Source: Eshraghiella sp045129695 (GTDB taxonomy: Bacteria > Bacillota > Clostridia > Lachnospirales > Lachnospiraceae). From it: DNA of 64,000 nt. A program made the translations under genes and the position numbers. This document shows, piece by piece, positions 61,769-64,000 of the stretch. The notes under the pieces are model-generated. The model searched no databases and was not told the origin of the DNA. It saw nothing but the letters and a program-made list of their open reading frames with translations. Each line of letters starts with the position of its first letter. Position 1 is the stretch's first letter. The stretch covers positions 16,099 through 80,098 of the forward strand of contig JBGVJZ010000024.1 in assembly GCA_045129695.1 (NCBI GenBank), read 5' to 3'.

Positions 61769-62308
61769 CTAAAACGGAATATATCCGCTAATAGCATTAA
61801 TATCAAATCTGTCAAAATCTTTTACCATAAAATAATTCGGCACAAATTTCATGTCGTTATTCTCATGTAATTCAATAAATTCAACATATTGTCGAATTCT
61901 TTTTTCGTAATCATTCAAAATATTGTTCCTAATTAACCGTTTACAGTCAGATTTTACAAATCCGAAACTTACATAATATTTATCCATAGTTATATCCGAT
62001 GGAACCAGAAAAATACCTTTTGCACCAATATTTTTGCACATTTCACAAGCTTTGTTAATAAGTGCTGACATGATCCCCTGTTTTCGATATTCCGGCAGTG
62101 TTCCGAGAGCATACAAATAGACACCATGCTTGTACGGTATCATGTACAGCATGGCGGCAATTATGTTATTATCTTTCCATATTAATGTGTTCTGTTCCTC
62201 AAAAAGAACAGCGAAAAATTCGTCTATAAGCTTATCGCTGTCATCAAAAATTTTTTTCCACATAAGTTTAAGTATCGGAATATCATGTTTGTGTGGGTTA
62301 GTAATCAT
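61769..62308 (-). CDS. GNAT-family acetyltransferase
   Basis: 179 residues from ATG 62308 (CGGAGG upstream). The GNAT core is visible: AMLYMIPYKHGVYLYALGTLPEYRKQGIMSALINKACEMCKN, with R/Q-x-x-G in the acetyl-CoA loop YRKQGI, then FLVPSDITMDKYYVSFGF. Substrate unknown. First gene of a two-gene operon with the DUF2156 protein, both of the same fold superfamily. Confidence 0.85.
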   Translation of the reverse strand: MITNPHKHDIPILKLMWKKIFDDSDKLIDEFFAVLFEEQNTLIWKDNNIIAAMLYMIPYKHGVYLYALGTLPEYRKQGIMSALINKACEMCKNIGAKGIFLVPSDITMDKYYVSFGFVKSDCKRLIRNNILNDYEKRIRQYVEFIELHENNDMKFVPNYFMVKDFDRFDINAISGYIPF

Positions 62309-62415
62309 TGTTCCTCCGCTGAATCCAGTCATATATGCAGCAATACCCTTGCGTCTCTCAGAAGTCCTTAATCAAGCTTTGATATGACCTCCTTAAAATC
62401 AGGTCAACAATATAA

Positions 62416-62476
62416 AACTACCATAATTATTTTGCTATCTTTAATAAATACTTATAGCAAAACTATTACGGTAGTT
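62416..62476 (-). repeat. Long hairpin in the GNAT operon leader
   Basis: Arms of 23 bp (62416-62438 and 62454-62476) match at 20 positions around a 15-nt loop. AT-rich, without a T-run, 110 nt before the start codon. Confidence 0.65.
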
Positions 62477-62553
62477 CGTAGAAACATTCATCCAATTATG
62501 AATTTATATAAGTGCTATATAATTTAAAATGATGTAAATCACACCAGACCGCT

Positions 62554-62582
62554 ATTATAGCACACTATGCTTTACATTTCAA
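62554..62582 (-). promoter_or_regulatory. Promoter of the GNAT/DUF2156 operon
   Basis: Minus strand TTGAAA (62577-62582), 17 bp, extended -10 TGCTATAAT with TATAAT at 62554-62559. Confidence 0.65.
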
Positions 62583-62604
62583 GACCTGTCACACTTATTT
62601 TTAC

Positions 62605-63828
62605 CTAGAAAGTCACTTCCGTGTCATAATAACAGCATTTAAGAAGTTTTTCCATTTCTTCAACTGAAGGCTGACGAGGATTAGAGCCTGTGCATGCATC
62701 AGCAATGGCATTAACCGCAATGTCGTGTACTCTCTCAAGGAAAACATTTTCAGGTACAAATCCCTCCTCAGCAAAATAACTGTCAGCACCATAGTTTTTA
62801 ATACAATGAGGAATCTTCAAATCATCATTCATCTTACGAAGATATGCAATCAGCGAAGCAACCTTATCATCATCAGACGCATTCCTATCGATAATTCCCA
62901 TATAATCAACAATTACACCGTAACGCTTCTTTGCTGTTTCATCCTTTGCATTAAAAGCAATAACCTTCGGAAGATACATGGCATTGGCTGCGCCATGGAT
63001 AATGTGTGCACCATAATCTGCAAAAGCCGCACCTGTTTTATGTGCCATAGAATGAACAATTCCCAACAGTGCATTGGAGAATGACATACCCGCAAGACAC
63101 TGTGCATTATGCATGCGGTGTCGTGCGTCCATATCTCCGTTATAAGAAGGTACAAGATCCTTCATAATCATCTCAATTGCATGTATTGCAAGTGGGTCAG
63201 TGTAATCACTGTTAGCAGTGGAAACATATGCTTCTACTGCATGAGTCATTGCATCCATACCGGTATGTGCAACAAGCTTCTGAGGCATGGTCTCTGCAAG
63301 CTCAGGGTCAACAATTGCTACATCCGGAGTAATTTCAAAATCAGCAATAGGATATTTAATTCCCTTGCTGTAATCAGTAATAATGGAAAAGGCTGTAACT
63401 TCGGTCGCAGTACCTGACGTAGATGATACAGCACAGAAATGTGCTTTCTTACGAAGTTCAGGAATACCGAACACCTTGCACATATCTTCAAAAGTGCAGT
63501 CAGGATATTCATATTTAATCCACATTGCCTTTGCCGCATCAATAGGAGAACCGCCACCTATGGCAACTATCCAGTCAGGCCGGAATTCCAGCATAACTTC
63601 AGCTCCTCTCATTACGGTCTCAACGGAAGGATCAGGTTCAATACCGTCAAAAATCTTAACCTCCATACCGGCCTCTTTCAAATATGCTTCTGCTCTGTCT
63701 AAAAAACCGAAACGCTTCATTGAACCGCCGCCAACACAAATAATTGCTTTTGTGCCCTTAAAAGATTTGAGTGCCTCAAGTGAGCCCTTTCCGTGATATA
63801 AATCGCGAGGAAGAGTAAAACGTGCCAT
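62605..63828 (-). CDS. Iron-containing alcohol dehydrogenase
   Basis: 407 residues of the group III Fe-ADH family. NAD-binding VAIGGGSPIDAAKAM, SSTSGTATEVTAFSIIT, metal-ligand region TGMDAMTHAVEAYVS with Asp and His, then GIVHSMAHKTGA and IIHGAANAM with two further His. It reduces aldehydes such as butanal or acetaldehyde with NAD(P)H in fermentation; substrate unproven. AGGAGG lies upstream of the ATG. Confidence 0.93.
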   Translation of the reverse strand: MARFTLPRDLYHGKGSLEALKSFKGTKAIICVGGGSMKRFGFLDRAEAYLKEAGMEVKIFDGIEPDPSVETVMRGAEVMLEFRPDWIVAIGGGSPIDAAKAMWIKYEYPDCTFEDMCKVFGIPELRKKAHFCAVSSTSGTATEVTAFSIITDYSKGIKYPIADFEITPDVAIVDPELAETMPQKLVAHTGMDAMTHAVEAYVSTANSDYTDPLAIHAIEMIMKDLVPSYNGDMDARHRMHNAQCLAGMSFSNALLGIVHSMAHKTGAAFADYGAHIIHGAANAMYLPKVIAFNAKDETAKKRYGVIVDYMGIIDRNASDDDKVASLIAYLRKMNDDLKIPHCIKNYGADSYFAEEGFVPENVFLERVHDIAVNAIADACTGSNPRQPSVEEMEKLLKCCYYDTEVTF

Positions 63829-63862
63829 AAAGATACCTCCTGATATAAATATATTCTAAATA

Positions 63863-63907
63863 GGCGTTTGCGAAACGCCACAAGCCGCATTAATACGGCA
63901 TTTTTTT
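63863..63907 (+). terminator. Tandem hairpins with T-run upstream of the alcohol dehydrogenase
   Basis: GGCGTTT-GCG-AAACGCC (63863-63879) and GCCG/CGGC (63884-63899) followed by seven Ts on the plus strand. No plus-strand gene ends here, so it may end an antisense RNA; on the minus strand the same stems would lie in the dehydrogenase leader. Confidence 0.5.
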
Positions 63908-63939
63908 GCTATAAAAAACAAATAACTCCTCACTGGATA

Positions 63940-63989
63940 TGGTATAATAGAGTTGCCAGAAACTATAAACCATTCACCCAAGAAAGGAG
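63940..63989 (+). promoter_or_regulatory. Promoter and ribosome binding site of a gene beyond the right edge
   Basis: Extended -10 TGGTATAAT (63940-63948) and AAAGGAG (63983-63989) point to a plus-strand gene starting just past 64000. ATAACTCCT (63922-63930) and AGGAGTTAT (63985-63993) form a 9-bp inverted repeat that pairs the ribosome binding site. Confidence 0.45.
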
Positions 63990-64000
63990 TTATTCTGATA

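Larger units (their letters stand above)
62309..62604. other. Long leader of the GNAT operon
   Basis: 296 bp. The promoter lies far upstream of the start codon, leaving about 240 nt of leader that holds a long hairpin (62416-62476) and a TGACCT/AGGTCA inverted repeat (62386-62407). No open frame of note. Confidence 0.55.

Noticed and set aside
1..64000. CRISPR array, tRNA, rRNA, T-box or prophage
   Set aside because: No regularly spaced repeats, no tRNA-like or T-box core (AGGGTGGNACCGCG) and no phage structural genes were seen on either strand.

Overview
The window looks like chromosomal DNA from a low-GC, anaerobic Bacillota, most likely a Lachnospiraceae-type Clostridia. I infer this from the low GC content, strong GGAGG ribosome binding sites, consensus sigma-A promoters, a ZTP riboswitch, an Amt-PII fusion, a type III glutamine synthetase, an ANTAR regulator, DapL-type lysine synthesis and a flagellin-like gene. 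No tRNA, rRNA, CRISPR array or intact mobile element was seen.

Layout. 0-3.9 kb: two HAD phosphatases and a membrane EAL phosphodiesterase on the minus strand, with a third HAD phosphatase divergent. 3.9-6 kb: a ZTP riboswitch controls a split last step of purine synthesis (a PurO-type IMP cyclohydrolase and a stand-alone AICAR transformylase). 6.2-11.3 kb: an Rpn-type nuclease-like protein, a GH31 alpha-glucosidase, a leucine-rich-repeat lipoprotein, then about 270 bp of nested inverted repeats that I cannot assign. 11.3-19.5 kb: an SdpI/SdpR pair whose promoter is flanked by two palindromes, a NarL-type two-component system divergent from an ABC-2 exporter, a DUF308 membrane protein and a CarD-family regulator. 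19.6-24.2 kb: the NAD module nadA-pnuC divergent from nadB-nadC-niaR, with a shared motif over both -35 boxes.

24.2-45.2 kb is a nitrogen island. The minus strand carries pyrG-gltB-gltD-glnA-ANTAR regulator-dapL. The plus strand carries carA-carB, glnN, purF and an ammonium channel fused to PII. The pyrG leader contains two adjacent hairpins with A1/G4 hexaloops, the rule for ANTAR targets, overlapping a terminator. The carA, glnN and amt leaders each have a small hairpin with loop AAAGGY that excludes an intrinsic terminator. Together these suggest one antitermination circuit linking ammonium uptake, glutamine/glutamate synthesis and glutamine-consuming nucleotide enzymes.

45.2-64 kb: Na/Pi cotransporter, MATE exporter, FtsX/ABC pair, a DUF4173-like membrane protein, a Rieske-containing FAD oxidoreductase, and a heterodimeric multidrug-type ABC exporter that is decaying (one partner has lost its 5' end, the other has two in-frame stops). 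Then come a GT-D glycosyltransferase, a short flagellin-like protein, a DUF2156 protein with a GNAT acetyltransferase, and an iron-containing alcohol dehydrogenase. The right edge shows a promoter and ribosome binding site for a gene starting just outside.
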